Origin: Chara braunii
Taxonomy: Eukaryota; Streptophyta; Charophyceae; Charales; Characeae
DNA: 21,003 bases
NCBI GenBank assembly: GCA_003427395.1
Contig: BFEA01000129.1
Coordinates: 2,754,265-2,775,267 of the forward strand
Reading direction: 5' to 3'
Shown one piece after another: positions 1 to 9,581 of this stretch. The notes under the pieces are model-generated. The model saw only the letters and a program-made list of their open reading frames with translations, did no database searches and was not told where the DNA came from. A program made the position numbers and the translations under genes. Each line of letters starts with the position of its first letter. Position 1 is the first letter of the stretch.

Positions 1-607
1 CTTTGGGCATAGCTCCACTACTATCCCCATGCACAAACAACAAAAATCATGGTGGTGTATCTTTCCATGTTCTTGCTGAAGATTCAGTTTCATTCGCACA
101 TTCAGAGAGTAGTGGGGTTATGGCCCGTATATCAATCATCAAAGAGTGACATTGTTTCTCAGACAGTAGGCCACATTGGTTACAATAGATCATAGACCTG
201 ATCGCCCTGTCAGCTTTGTACGTTTTCGGAGAGATTAATGAGCCTTTTTGATAGGTCTTCTACTTAATGGACTATAGAGGTGGGGAAGATTCGATCGACT
301 CTTGAGCAGGTCTTACACGTAATGGATTTGGATTTCGATTTGGATGTGAAACTCTGGGCACAGGGATGGGCGCTATGCAGGTGGAGCTCTGGACTGCTAC
401 GGACTCATCGGCCTCTTAAGCATTTCCTTGCTGTTCAGCCTTGGGCACTCCACCCTACGGAATCGAATTCTATTTTTATGAAGAAAAAAAAAAGCCGAAA
501 TAGAGAAAAAAACAAAACCCCACCATTTTTTATTTTTCTAATAAAGGTCTGGGATACTCTTCGAGATGATACAGCATTCCCCAGCAGTAACCCCCCAGGG
601 CTCATGT
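1..607. other. Non-coding, nothing recognised; A-rich patch
   Basis: I see no gene, RNA gene or mobile element signature here. The open frames on both strands are short, of low complexity, and overlap one another. An A-rich patch at about 479-520 (a run of 10 A, then broken A runs) could be the decayed tail of a retroposed sequence, but no head with internal promoter boxes is visible upstream. Confidence 0.5.
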
Positions 608-656
608 CTATTGGTGGGGAGGATCACCTGCTGGAAACCGGCTCCAGCGTCCCGTA
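608..656 (+). repeat. Dispersed repeat, copy 1 (partner at 1308-1356)
   Basis: This segment and 1308-1356 share about 50 bp at roughly 75 percent identity by eye, both starting CTATTGGTG and continuing through ACCTGCTGG. A separate 15-base word, GACTGCTCCTACCAG, lies at about 710-724 and occurs in reverse complement at 1258-1272. Each copy therefore has a direct block plus an inverted block, and each lies near an A- or T-rich tract. This suggests two degraded retroposon copies, but the family is not identified. Confidence 0.45.
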
Positions 657-774
657 GAATAACTTGCAAAACACAGCTGCATTCGAAGTTTTCACAGTTA
701 ATACCTCTGACTGCTCCTACCAGACCTGGTGGTATCTCCCAGGATGTTATTAGAAAAGAAAAAAGACAACAAAT

Positions 775-825
775 GAAGAAGAAGAAGAAGAAGAAGAAGA
801 ANAAGAAGAAGAAGAAGGAGAAGAA
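775..825. repeat. (GAA)n microsatellite with an ambiguous base
   Basis: About 17 near-perfect GAA/AAG repeats. Base 802 is N inside the repeat, so the true repeat length is probably uncertain. It follows an A-rich stretch (about 751-774), which fits growth of a microsatellite from a retroposon A-tail. Confidence 0.9.
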
Positions 826-1177
826 AATCATTTTCAGAGTTGTCTGCCCTGTTACCAGGGGATTAAACCGCCAGTACATTTCTCCGCTTCAATGGGCACC
901 TTCTGGAGAATGGGCCGCCGTTGAGCAGCGGCCCGTCATTTCGAGCCTCCAAAAGTTGCAGTGAGGGGGCCTATATATGGGAAAGTGTCTGGTGGTCTAA
1001 CTGCTACAGCCTCAAGAAGGGTGCCTGTGCCAGTGCGGTTCTCTCTTCCACCCCACTTGGGTTCCGGATGAAGGTTGACGGGACCTGCTCGTTGAATGCG
1101 TAGTCTCCAGTCACTGACAGTTTTGAATTGATAAGACCCTTGTCAGCTTGATGAAAAATCGCCAGTTCGAAATGAGT
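826..1177. other. Non-coding, one short hairpin
   Basis: No gene is recognised. A perfect 7-bp inverted repeat, GGGCCGC at 912-918 and GCGGCCC at 928-934 with a 9-base loop, is the only structure of note. A hairpin of this size is expected a few times by chance in a window of this length. Confidence 0.5.
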
Positions 1178-1247
1178 GCCTCTGGCTGCACCCGATATGT
1201 CTTTTTTTTTTCCTTCTTTTTTTTTTTTTCGGTGCAGCCTCGGAGGC
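1178..1247. repeat. Inverted repeat enclosing a poly(T) tract
   Basis: GGCTGCACC at 1184-1192 pairs perfectly with GGTGCAGCC at 1231-1239. Outside that, GCCTC at 1178-1182 pairs with GAGGC at 1243-1247 across a small internal loop. The 38-base loop is almost entirely two T runs separated by a short CCTTC. The stem totals 14 bp, so this is a stronger hairpin than most in the window. A tail-to-tail pair of short retroposons or a single foldback element would both look like this. Confidence 0.6.
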
Positions 1248-1307
1248 AGCCTGAGGTGCTGGTAGGAGCAGTCCGCACAGACACTGCAAGCTGGTTGGGG
1301 GATCCAT

Positions 1308-1356
1308 CTATTGGTGTGGAGTAGCACCTGCTGGGAAAAGGGCCCAGTGTCCCCAT
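1308..1356 (+). repeat. Dispersed repeat, copy 2 (partner at 608-656)
   Basis: Direct match of about 50 bp to 608-656, with the 15-base companion word inverted just upstream at 1258-1272. No internal RNA polymerase III promoter boxes are visible, so I do not assign it to a SINE family. Confidence 0.45.
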
Positions 1357-1689
1357 TACAGATATCAAAGACTTCACAGAAATTGTGCATTAGAAGGCCG
1401 CCTGATGCGGGCATACAGTCCCTAGTGTGTGTGGTTTTTAGTATATGGTGCGATGCAGTCCGTGGCTGCATTTAGCAGTGTTGTGTTGAGTCCTAGCTTC
1501 TAAGGCATGATCTCTTTCTCCGCTGGCCGCCCTTCTGAAGAGAGCAGTGAGGTAGCCAGTCCCTGCCCGTCTTCTAGATGGAGGGAAAAGGTAGTGGGGG
1601 TGGTGACGGTGTGGTGGTGAGGGTGTGTGCAGGTCAGTGGCAAGACTGGGTGTTTGGTGGGTGTGTGGTCTGTGAGGGGAAGATAGACA
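1357..1689. other. Non-coding, purine-rich on the + strand
   Basis: No gene is recognised. From about 1578 the + strand becomes G-rich (GGTGGTGA- and TGTGTG-like text). The open frames here translate to simple Pro/His or Gly-rich strings that reflect the base bias. Confidence 0.5.
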
Positions 1690-1783
1690 GAGGGGAGGGA
1701 GGGAGGGAGGGAGGGGGGAGTGGGAGGGGTAGATGCAGAGCATGGGGAGGGGTAGATGCAGAGCATGGGGAGGGGGGAGTGCA
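1690..1783 (+). repeat. G-rich tract with perfect 23-bp tandem duplication
   Basis: The + strand at 1691-1719 is a run of (GGGA)n, with well over four GGG runs separated by single A bases. That satisfies the usual G-quadruplex pattern. It is followed by two perfect 23-bp copies at 1725-1747 and 1748-1770 (each AGGGG-TAGATGCAGAGC-ATGGGG), then another G run. Replication slippage explains the duplication. Any quadruplex role is inference. Confidence 0.8.
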
Positions 1784-2068
1784 TTGTTTAAGACAGTAGC
1801 GGATAATCAGTCATAGATGGGGACAAAGTCTGTCGGTTGATAGATGACTTGGAACTGGTGCGTCGGCAGTCGTTCCCACAACCTCTCAGAAGGAAGCCAG
1901 AGATGCCATGTGCGGGTGTTATCGTCGTTGAGACTGCAGAGTCTCTGGTTTGAGTCCGTCCATGTCTCGGCGAAGTTGTTCCGTAGTCTTTGCCTTTTCT
2001 CAATGTCCGGCTAGGTGATCATCCTGTTCTGCAGTTCTTTCCAAGCTCCCTGAATATTGTACCTCCCA
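1784..2068. other. Non-coding flank of the gag fragment
   Basis: No gene is recognised. The reading frame of the gag fragment is open back to about 1990, but the residues before position 2069 match nothing I know. The break in homology with the second gag copy lies near 2069. Confidence 0.45.
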
Positions 2069-2739
2069 AGTTGACAAAGGCGCAGCGGAAGGCAAAGAAC
2101 CTCGCTCAGGGCAGTCAAGGCACCAAAAAGGGGCAGAGTTCGCGGCAGGTAGTAATTACCCCGCGAAAGTTGGAAAGCGAGGCAAGACCAGGGGGGCCTC
2201 CTCCGATCGAGCCAGCTTTACATGGGCAGTGGGCGCCGTGTAACCAAATGAGCTTGTGGCCGACATATAATCCTTACATGCCCTCGGCGCAAGGTAATTA
2301 TATAGGCCCTTTGATGAACATTATGCCCCGTGGGCCCCCGCCAGTCCAAATCCAACCTGTCGGACCGTTATGGCCGCTGATGCAGCAAGTGCCGCAGGAT
2401 GGTATGGCAGGTGGAAGGGGTCAAAGGCCAGCAGTTGGAAGGGGCCGAGGAGATGGCGGGCGTGGCAACACGGGCCGAGGAGATGGCGGGCGTGGCAACA
2501 CGGGCCGAGGAGATGGCGGACGTAGCAACACGGGGTCGTGGAGATGGTGGACGCGACAATGGAGGTCGCGAGATTGGCGGGCAAGGCGCCAAAGGTCGCG
2601 ATGGAAGCCAGCGAAACCATAAATGGGGCCCAAAGAAGAAAGGGGCATGATGGTGCTGGATGAGATGATCACTGGAGTGAGCCAGGTGATCAAGAGCGCG
2701 AAGAAGGCAGATGAGACAACTGGGGTAGAGAAAGTGTAG
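2069..2739 (+). pseudogene. Gypsy-type gag fragment, family 1 (3' part)
   Basis: This is the C-terminal part of a retrotransposon Gag. The block LTKAQRK at its start is shared with the second gag copy at about 14643, and both then run through a Pro/Gln/Tyr linker into a Gly/Arg-rich tail. Here the tail contains three 10-residue repeats of the type GRGDGGRGNT (nucleotides 2442-2531). The frame shifts once at about 2531-2535, and the Gly/Arg text continues in the next frame (GRGDGGRDNGG) to a stop at 2648-2650. A further 30-codon Lys/Glu-rich frame starts at 2647 and stops at 2737-2739. The N-terminal capsid part, the CCHC knuckle, pol and LTRs are not seen. RGG-rich tails of Gag bind RNA; the rest is loss by truncation. 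It is a remnant, not a working gene. Confidence 0.75.
2442..2531 (+). repeat. 30-bp tandem repeat, three copies, inside gag
   Basis: Three nearly identical 30-bp units start at 2442, 2472 and 2502, and a fourth diverged unit follows from 2532. Because 30 is a multiple of three, the expansion keeps frame and lengthens the RGG-box tail of the Gag fragment. Confidence 0.9.
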
Positions 2740-3760
2740 TAGGATGTAATGAGGGCTCACTTTAGCCGCTTAGTCGAGAAGTCTCTGTCAGTCGCCTGCC
2801 CTGGATCCCTGGATTCATATTGGTAAAGTCTAGTGGTACATGTACTGATCAGGAAATTGGGGTAGCAAGCTAACCTGTTGTGTGACCCTAACCCCATACT
2901 AATTGGTAAAGGCTTGTTGCATAATATCCGGGTCAAGAGAGACGTGTACTTGGGTGTCTATATGCGCCTAGGTTAGATCCGGGGAGGGGTTTCACAATAA
3001 TGGTCCGGTAAGGTAACTTAGGTTGTAGATAGCTCAGTAATATAGGTGAGACCAGGGGCAAGGAGTGAGTGAGGACTGGTTCGCCTATACATCAGTAGGA
3101 TCAAAGCTTCTTGTATATAGGGACGGAGCTAGATATGTGCGTATCTAGATGTAGGCACGACTAGCTCGCCTATCTGTACATATGCAGATTGTAGTACTGG
3201 ACGAACCATTAGTTTCCGCTTTGGCGTGATTAAGGTGGTTGAATCCAGATATGTGATATGTTGATGTGTTGGGATAGATTTGCGCGCTTTGAGCTTCTGT
3301 GTATGTGTGAATGTATTCTGAAGTACTCGTATGTTCAAGACATGGGTTACTCAGTAGAGTGTGGCGTCAGGGCTGGGTACCTATGTCGTTTTTGAGAGAG
3401 GCGTTTTATTGTGGTGTACATATAGAGTTGAGACCCTATGAGGCTTGGTTTTTTAGTCGATCACTATCACGCTCACTTGTGTGGCTTTATCCTGATGAAT
3501 GTTGGCTTGTGTGAAAAATGTGTGAATGTATGACAAGTAAAGCTGTCTACTCCTCGGTATACTCGTTCGACCTGCCCACGGGCAACTGATAGGGCAGAGT
3601 ATGAGGGGAGGAAGCGCAACCTGTTTGTGAAAAACTGTGATGAGTTTTAGAAGATTTATGAGTCCTTGAGACTCGAATGCTTCACCATGCAGGTTGTTGA
3701 TTGCTTAAGTTGTGACGAGGACCCATAAGGTGGTCTCTCAGTGATGTTTTGTTCTATAAA
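2740..3760. other. Non-coding, nothing recognised
   Basis: I found no coding signal, no polymerase or integrase motif and no tRNA-like box. It may be decayed retroelement DNA downstream of the gag fragment, but I can show no LTR boundary or polypurine tract. Confidence 0.45.
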
Positions 3761-3978
3761 GAGACCCCTGGATTTTTGGAAAATGGGATGTTGTGTGTTA
3801 TGATGAGACCCCCTCGAATTTTTTGAGGAGGGGAAGTTTGGTTTTATGATGAGACCCCTCGTGATTTTTGGAAGAGGGGGTGTTTTGTTCTGTGGCGACA
3901 CCCCTCGTGAATTTTGGAAGAGGGGGTGTTTTGTTTTATGGTGAGAGCCCCTTGGATTTTTGGAAAGGGGGATGTTGA
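3761..3978 (+). repeat. 46-bp minisatellite, five units, hairpin in most
   Basis: Units start at 3761, 3805, 3851, 3897 and 3943 with GAGACCCC or a close variant, giving spacings of 44, 46, 46 and 46 bp. Units two to five hold an inverted repeat: ACCCCTC with GAGGGGGT in unit 3, ACACCCCTC with GAGGGGGTGT in unit 4, and CCCCTT with AAGGGG in unit 5. The C-G to T-A change in unit 5 keeps the pairing. Unit 1 has lost most of the stem. The open frames on the minus strand across the array are by-products of the repeat. Confidence 0.9.
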
Positions 3979-3990
3979 TATTGTTGGAAG

Positions 3991-4010
3991 ACTCACCTTC
4001 AAAGGTGAGT
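3991..4010. repeat. Perfect 9-bp hairpin beside the minisatellite
   Basis: ACTCACCTT at 3991-3999 and AAGGTGAGT at 4002-4010 form a perfect 9-bp inverted repeat with a two-base spacer, 12 bp after the last 46-bp unit. Such a stem is close to chance expectation for the window alone, so any link to the array is inference. Confidence 0.6.
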
Positions 4011-5639
4011 AAACAGATTTATTGCATGGTAAGTTGTCTGATGAGTGATAAAGTCTAACGAAGAGGGTCACTTTTGCTTGGAATATTTGAGAAAGTCGCA
4101 ATGAGTGCAGGGCGAGAGACGTCTCAGGACGGGTGGCTGCTGACTGTGATCAAGTCAGGGGTTACGGCGTGGTGGAGCTAGCGGTGATTTTGTTTGTGAG
4201 CGTGCGAAGGATGTCATGCCTACTGTGGAAGGGCAGGGAAATGCCTTCGGACCCCTGCGTATCGCGCAGTGGGCCCGTGATTTTGTTTTGCGACGCCCCG
4301 TCTAACCACCTGTGCTAGTTCTGGGACATATTGAAGAAAGGTCAAGCTAACGGAAAAGAAGTTAGTACCTCTAGAGCGTAACCCCATTGGATGGCTGCTA
4401 GCCGGCGCAACCTGGCTGCGGGACCGCGGGGTAAGAGTTTAAGGGGAGTTTCCTACCCCAGTGAAGTTACTCCGTGGGATGGTGATGATTGAGAATTTTT
4501 GGGGGAATCCTGATTGAATGATTGTCAAGAGAAAACCTATCGTTACGTAACCAACGAGGGGTGCTGCCGTTAAATAACAATGTGGTGGGCCGTAATCCTA
4601 GGCCGATCAGCCAGACTATGGTGGGCCAAGATGAAGACCTAGCCTTTCTGTACTAGACTGCAGAAAGAGCTGAGCGGATATTAAGTATACGTATATACTT
4701 ATGCGAACTTGAGTGCGAGAGATTTTAAGAAGGAAGGCGAGAGTGCCTTCAGAGGTCTCGATTAAGCCTCGCGTCCCTAGTCTTTGCTAGGACTAGGGAC
4801 ACCCAACGAGAAGCCGAAGGTTGTCAAGGACCGGGGAGAGGACGATTGGGAAAGTCTTTGGAACTTATGCGGTCCGCGTTCTAATTTCTGGGCGGTGAGA
4901 GACCCGGGTTAGAAGCCTGGCAGCATATAGTTGTGAAGGTATGGTTTGATGGAGGCCTCTACCCTGTGTTTGTCGGCTAATCGGATTAGTCATTCCTTTC
5001 GTTAGCATTTGGAGTGCGGGTGGACGTAAATGACATATAATCCTAGAGGGAGTTGGAGTAGCAATGGAAGAGCTAACACTTAGACTAATTTGTCCACCTT
5101 TAATGGAGTCGTAGGTAGTAATTAATGTTAGCCAACCTAGTTTATGTCTAAATGTGAAGGCATATTTTTAAGTAGATATCATAGGTTATGTCTAAGTATA
5201 TGAGGATACGTGGCTGAGTAGATATCCTGTTCAGGGGTATTTCGTGTGGGGTACTCTATCGGGATTATATTTGGGATCTTATCAGTCTGTCAAAGTTTAT
5301 ATGAATGTCTCCAGTCCAGCACTTGTCTCATGGCTGGCCATTGAGTTTGTATGGCTGGGTCGCTCTTCCCAGAGGAACAGGGATAGTCAGTCTAATAGCG
5401 GCGAAGCGACGGGAACGTTGCTTAAGATGGTCCGGTAAGCTGTCGGTGCGAATATCTTTACAAGGGTATCCGCCCTGGTGTTTGCAAGTGACAGAAAATA
5501 AGTCTTGTTGAAGTTTGAGTACACCGCACGAGTCGCGACAAAGTCGGTCATTTACGTTGACTGAGTGGTCAACTAGAGTAGAGAGTGTGTGGGCGCGCAG
5601 ACTTGAGGCGCGCGTGATTCTTATCTATTGATGATTGAA
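4011..5639. other. Non-coding, a few short hairpins
   Basis: No gene, RNA gene or element boundary is recognised in this stretch. The best structure is a perfect 10-bp stem, GTCCCTAGTC at 4773-4782 and GACTAGGGAC at 4791-4800 with an 8-base loop. GTTGAC at 5556-5561 with GTCAAC at 5568-5573 is a weaker one. Confidence 0.45.
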
Positions 5640-5880
5640 GAGCCGGCGTGACCGCTGGTCAAAAAAAAATTCTTATTTAGTTATTTTTGATTTGAAATTA
5701 GGATTAAAAAGATTGTACCTCTTGATTGGCGCGCATGTTTACGACCTATGCGCACGAGCGGGGGGGGGGGGCAACACTAAAAAGGGTTTGTTTATTATTT
5801 ATGCCATTATTATTTTTCTACGCGTCGGCGTTTCTTGATTTGGACGCGAAGCCGGATTTTTATGGTCGACGCGGCAGTCG
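5640..5880. other. Non-coding with A9 and G12 homopolymers
   Basis: An A run near 5660 and a run of 12 G at 5760-5771 flank AT-rich DNA. The G run is a place where draft assemblies often miscount bases. No gene is recognised. Confidence 0.5.
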
Positions 5881-6750
5881 AGGACCTTGAGTATGCGCCT
5901 CTTTCGATGGGACCGACAAGTTCCTGCCTATCTAGGATGCTACCGAAATTCCTCTATCCGGCCCGTTTTAAATTACGGACCAAGGGGGTTTAACGTGTAT
6001 GTAAACCGGGGGGTGATCAGCCCATGGGGCGGAAGAGATTTGGCTGGTGGGGGCGCTCTGCAGGGGCACCGTCCGCCGCCCGCGGTTTGCCGTGAGAGGT
6101 TTGAGGGTGAGCATGCCCGTTGAGGCCTGAATAAACGGGGACTGTGCTTGGCACAGCGGGACTGAGGGTGTCGGGGCCGAAGCCGTCCTGCCCGGGCGGA
6201 GTGGCCACTTAGGATCCCGCCCCCACTTCGGTCTTCAAAGTGCTCGTTTGATTTTTTTTGCGACTGCCGCCTGGGCCTAGTTCACCAAGGCCCCCGCATA
6301 GGCCTATAGCGGGCCGCGGCCTTAGCGGCGCGGCCAGCTGTCTGAGTATAAGCAGCGGGTGTTAAGTTTGCCCATGGGAAAAATGCCTCCCGACAGTAAT
6401 CAGGAGGCGGGGTGCCACGGCAGGGCCGGCAAGGCGGAGGCCGGCAACACATGGATGTGCAAAACCGGTTGTCGGGCTGGGGTATAGGAACGGGCCACCT
6501 AGGTGTCGGCCGGGGTTTGAGCCGCTCTAACGCAGTCCCCAGCTGTGGAACCGCTGCACAGTCTTCAAAGAGGCCAGGCAGTGCCCAGTCAGTCGCTGTT
6601 GAGAACATCGTTGGCCAGACAACGGAGTAGGCAGGCCGCGGGGAAAGCCAAGGCGCAAACAGGGAATAAGAGAGGATCGTGCCTGGGCGGAGAGCGAAAG
6701 GGGATGATGAAGAGAAGGAAATGAACTGGGATGCGGGCGGTGTCAGGTGC
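5881..6750. other. GC-rich block, no gene recognised
   Basis: From about 6010 to 6660 base composition rises sharply in G+C compared with both sides. A 156-codon frame on the minus strand (6282-6752) is rich in Pro, Ala and Arg with no domain I recognise, and long frames are expected by chance in GC-rich DNA. The block may be an inserted element, but I see no terminal repeats or target duplications. Confidence 0.4.
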
Positions 6751-7480
6751 ATTCAACGTTGAAGGGGGAAAATATGGACATGGCGGAGGGGAGAAGCACT
6801 TTCCTAGCTCGATTCTTGATAGAATCGGGCGGGGAAAAGTGCTAGATCGCGGTTTTTGGTGCTCGCGACCCCGATTCTGCGGTCGGATTTGGGAGAGAGG
6901 GATTAGAATAGGAGGGGCAAAGAGAAGTGGGTGCGTCAGGCTATGGTGGGAGTGACAAAGACAACAAAGAGGAAACGAGTATCTCGCTCGTTTCCAAACG
7001 GAATCGAGCGAGGAAAGGTTCGAAATGTAGGTTTTAGAGTAGGGCGAGCGTAGTGATTATGTCAGTTTTGGCATTGGATTAGTAGGACAAGGGCGGTTAG
7101 AGAAAGCTGGTGCTCCGGGATATGGCGGATGAGGGAAACGACGGGGAGGAGAAATTGAGGTATCACTCGATTCTTAATGGAATTGAGTGAACTAATGGTC
7201 AAAATAGAGGTTCGAGGACAAGGCAATTTAGATAGTAGTATTAGTTTTGGTAAAAGGTTAGTAAGACTAGAGGTTAGTGAAAAAAGTGGTGCGCGGGAGC
7301 AGGTCGATGGCGGGAGCAGGGATGGGCCATATCGTCGGAGAGCAAAAATGACATGCCTCGGTCATTTCTCGACCGATTTGGATGAGCCGGGATGGTAAGT
7401 AGGGGGTTTGGGCCATTTCGAGTTGAATGGCCGCGCCAGATTCTCGATTCGAGCGATGGTTTGGCGAGAGTGAGTGGTGG
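6751..7480 (+). repeat. Diverged tandem repeat of about 180 bp with hairpins
   Basis: Four hairpin centres lie near 6818, 6997, 7176 and 7367, spaced 179, 179 and 191 bp. Stems are GATTC/GAATC in a longer foldback (unit 1), CTCGCTCG at 6983-6990 with CGAGCGAG at 7005-7012 plus TTCC/GGAA inside (unit 2), CACTCGATTC at 7164-7173 with GAATTGAGTG at 7180-7189 (unit 3), and TCGGTC at 7358-7363 with GACCGA at 7371-7376 (unit 4). Between hairpins, units 2 and 3 align through AGTTTTGG and GGTTAGTAAGAC-like text at perhaps two-thirds identity. The period matches the size class of plant satellite monomers, but only about 3.5 diverged copies are present. Confidence 0.7.
6795..6843. repeat. Long imperfect foldback in unit 1 of the 180-bp array
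   Basis: The arms begin AGCACTTT and end AGTGCT. Over about 21 positions they pair almost completely, with one bulged base, one mismatch and two G-T pairs, closing on GATTC/GAATC with a 6-base loop. The arm length is in the range of a short small-RNA precursor. No evidence of transcription can be seen from sequence. Confidence 0.65.
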
Positions 7481-8117
7481 GGGTTGCGCGGGAAGACAGG
7501 CTTTAGGGGGAAAGTGTATTTTTTTCGTGGGAAAATTCATTTTTTTCTTATATATATATAGGTATATTGCTATCCCCCCCCGTTGTCATATGTGAGGGGA
7601 AGAGGTGATTCGAAGGTCAATAGTAACTTTAGTTGTAGCCATGGGTCAGCAGACAGAGAAGATCTGAAGTAAGCTTATGGCTATAGTCGAAGGAGAGTTG
7701 GGGGATGCAACAAAGGAGGAGTGATTGGGGACCCGGTTTTGCACCAGGTACAGCTTCAGAATAAGCAGGAAGGAACTACGAGCAACGAGTGACAGAGGGG
7801 AGAGAGGACGCGAGGGACGTACTTGGAGTGCATGTGAGTGAGGAAGTGGCCTTGTATTTGTCCCAGTTTTTGGGGACGTTCGTTCTTGCCTATAGACGAG
7901 CTGATCGTGCTCGATGTTCTGAACGGGTTGCAGCCTGGTTGTCTGAACCTGGCTGAACTTATGGCCAGATACCGTCATATTTCATTCAGGAGAAGCAATA
8001 TGAACCTTACCTAGGGGGCCCGGCCGGGTGCATTAGCCGGCAAAGACAGAGAGAGAGGGAGAGGACAATACTCGCCTAGGAAACGACGATGTGGGGTGAA
8101 CTAAGAGCTGGGCAAAT
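7481..8117. other. Non-coding, nothing recognised
   Basis: The stretch has a short (TA)n run near 7550 and a C run near 7575, then featureless DNA. No gene is supported. Confidence 0.45.
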
Positions 8118-9581
8118 ATGGCAAGCGATAGTGTGCCCGACCCCTGTTTGGGTTTTTGCAGAAGTTCGCTTCGACTCTGTTCATCCCAAATACTTGGAGC
8201 GGTAGGAGGAACAGGCGCCTACATCGACGGATCTACCCTGTTGCTTGTAGTAGCGAGGAGTGAAGCTGTGGGCAAAGCTGCGACTCAGAATTTACTTGGC
8301 GGATTGCAGAGCCGCTTGTCTGGGAAACTGCAGGCCCTATCTGTTAGAACTGTGAGTCGCCCGAATACGAACTTGCTTGCTGGCTGGCATATTGTACTTA
8401 CGTAACCAGCCAGACCTGGTTGTTGAGTCTCTATAGAGACTGTTGCTGCTGTCTGGAGTGGGCGAACTATGTTGAGGGGTCGTGGTTTCGGTTGTGAGGG
8501 GAGTGAGAGGAGCGATTGAGTACTCACCTGATTTGCGTAGGTTGCTCACCTCGTTGAGATGGTGGGAACAACCAGCCAGTTACACAGACTGCAAATCTAC
8601 TGGTCGGCGGTGGTGGAGGTATTATTGAGACTGATAAACGGGGTAATGAGGGAGCAGCTACAACATTGCAGATTCGGCAAATTGACCAAAGCGTTGTTTG
8701 CTCCGGCAAGTGGATTAATAGAAAGCGAGCCGCAAGAATGCAAGACTCGTTTATAGTTCACGCTTAGAGTTACAAGGTTGCGGAAGTTGCTGGTGACTAC
8801 TGGTGTTGGCCATCGCTGAGTACTGCTGCTGGGCCAATAGGTTGTGTGCGGACTGCAGCGGCGGGCAACTACTGCTGTTGCCATTGATCACCGCTAAATA
8901 CTGTTGTTGTCTGTCGTTAGTGCTGCGTGTTCCGACATACTACGGCAAAGGAGGGTGGTTGTTACAGTCTGCGGGGCAGCGAGGATTGGGTAAAGGAGGT
9001 TATTGCTGTGAGTTGGGAGTTCTTCAGGAGGCTTGGACTTGACGGCTTGACTGCTATTTGACCAAGCTGTTATGCTTTGGCCGCCATTGCGGGGCCCTCA
9101 GGCGCACCAAGATAACAAGGCCCTCTCCCACGAGTTTGTGTGCACCATCCTTGTATCAGAGAGTCTCAAACCATCTTTTTGCCCTTCTAAGTCCCAGTCT
9201 AGTCCTTGGTTACGAGAGGAAGGCGGCAGGCGGGATTGCAACCCGTAGGTCCGCGTCAAGACTCTGTGGGGAGTCCACCCACCGATTGCGGGAGCTCTGC
9301 CGAAACTCAGGAGGACTTCTGGAGGCAGGGAATCGTCAGGTAAACCATATCCATTTGTACAACCTACTACCACCCATGTTTGTTTATCCCCCTTCAGTAT
9401 AACTGTTGTATGCATGAGTTTGTCCGTATGGTTTTTGCTTTCTCTTCAGGACCCAATCAGACTGAATGGAAGGAACGTGTGAGAGAGAAGCCTAAGTTTC
9501 TTCTTTATTTTGGTTGAAAGCAGACAAAGGGATAAACTGGGGGAAGGTGGGGGGAAGACAGTTTTGCATGCGTTTGGAAGG
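8118..9581. other. Non-coding, short palindromes only
   Basis: AGTCTCTATAGAGACT at 8426-8441 is a perfect 16-bp palindrome. CTGGCTGG at 8380-8387 and CCAGCCAG at 8406-8413 form an 8-bp stem just upstream. CTG/TTG-rich text runs at about 8815-8910. Frames of about 95 to 114 codons here are of odd composition and overlap on opposite strands, so I do not call genes. Confidence 0.45.

Noticed and set aside
775-825. Lys-rich coding sequence across the (GAA)n tract
   Set aside because: Simple microsatellite containing an ambiguous base, with no coding context on either side.
3656-4101. Minus-strand frames of 81 and 85 codons with repeated Lys/Ser/Pro text
   Set aside because: They are translations of the 46-bp minisatellite.
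4773-4800. Single short perfect hairpins (10-bp here, also 8426, 8380, 11507, 12264) as individual functional sites
   Set aside because: Several perfect 7-8-bp stems with loops under 20 bases are expected by chance in 21 kb, and a 10-bp one is only mildly unusual. Only hairpins kept across repeat units count as evidence.
4901-4920. tRNA T-arm or B-box-like text (CCCGGGTTAGAAGCC)
   Set aside because: No A box at the right distance upstream and no acceptor stem.
2740-5880. A pol region (reverse transcriptase, integrase) for the first gag fragment
   Set aside because: I read the frames for YxDD-like, protease and HHCC integrase motifs and found none.
6282-6752. 156-codon frame on the minus strand
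   Set aside because: Pro/Ala/Arg bias in GC-rich DNA and no recognisable domain or homology block.
8118-9402. Frames of 95 and 114 codons as possible genes
   Set aside because: Odd composition, no domains, no supporting splice or promoter signals, and overlapping frames on the other strand.
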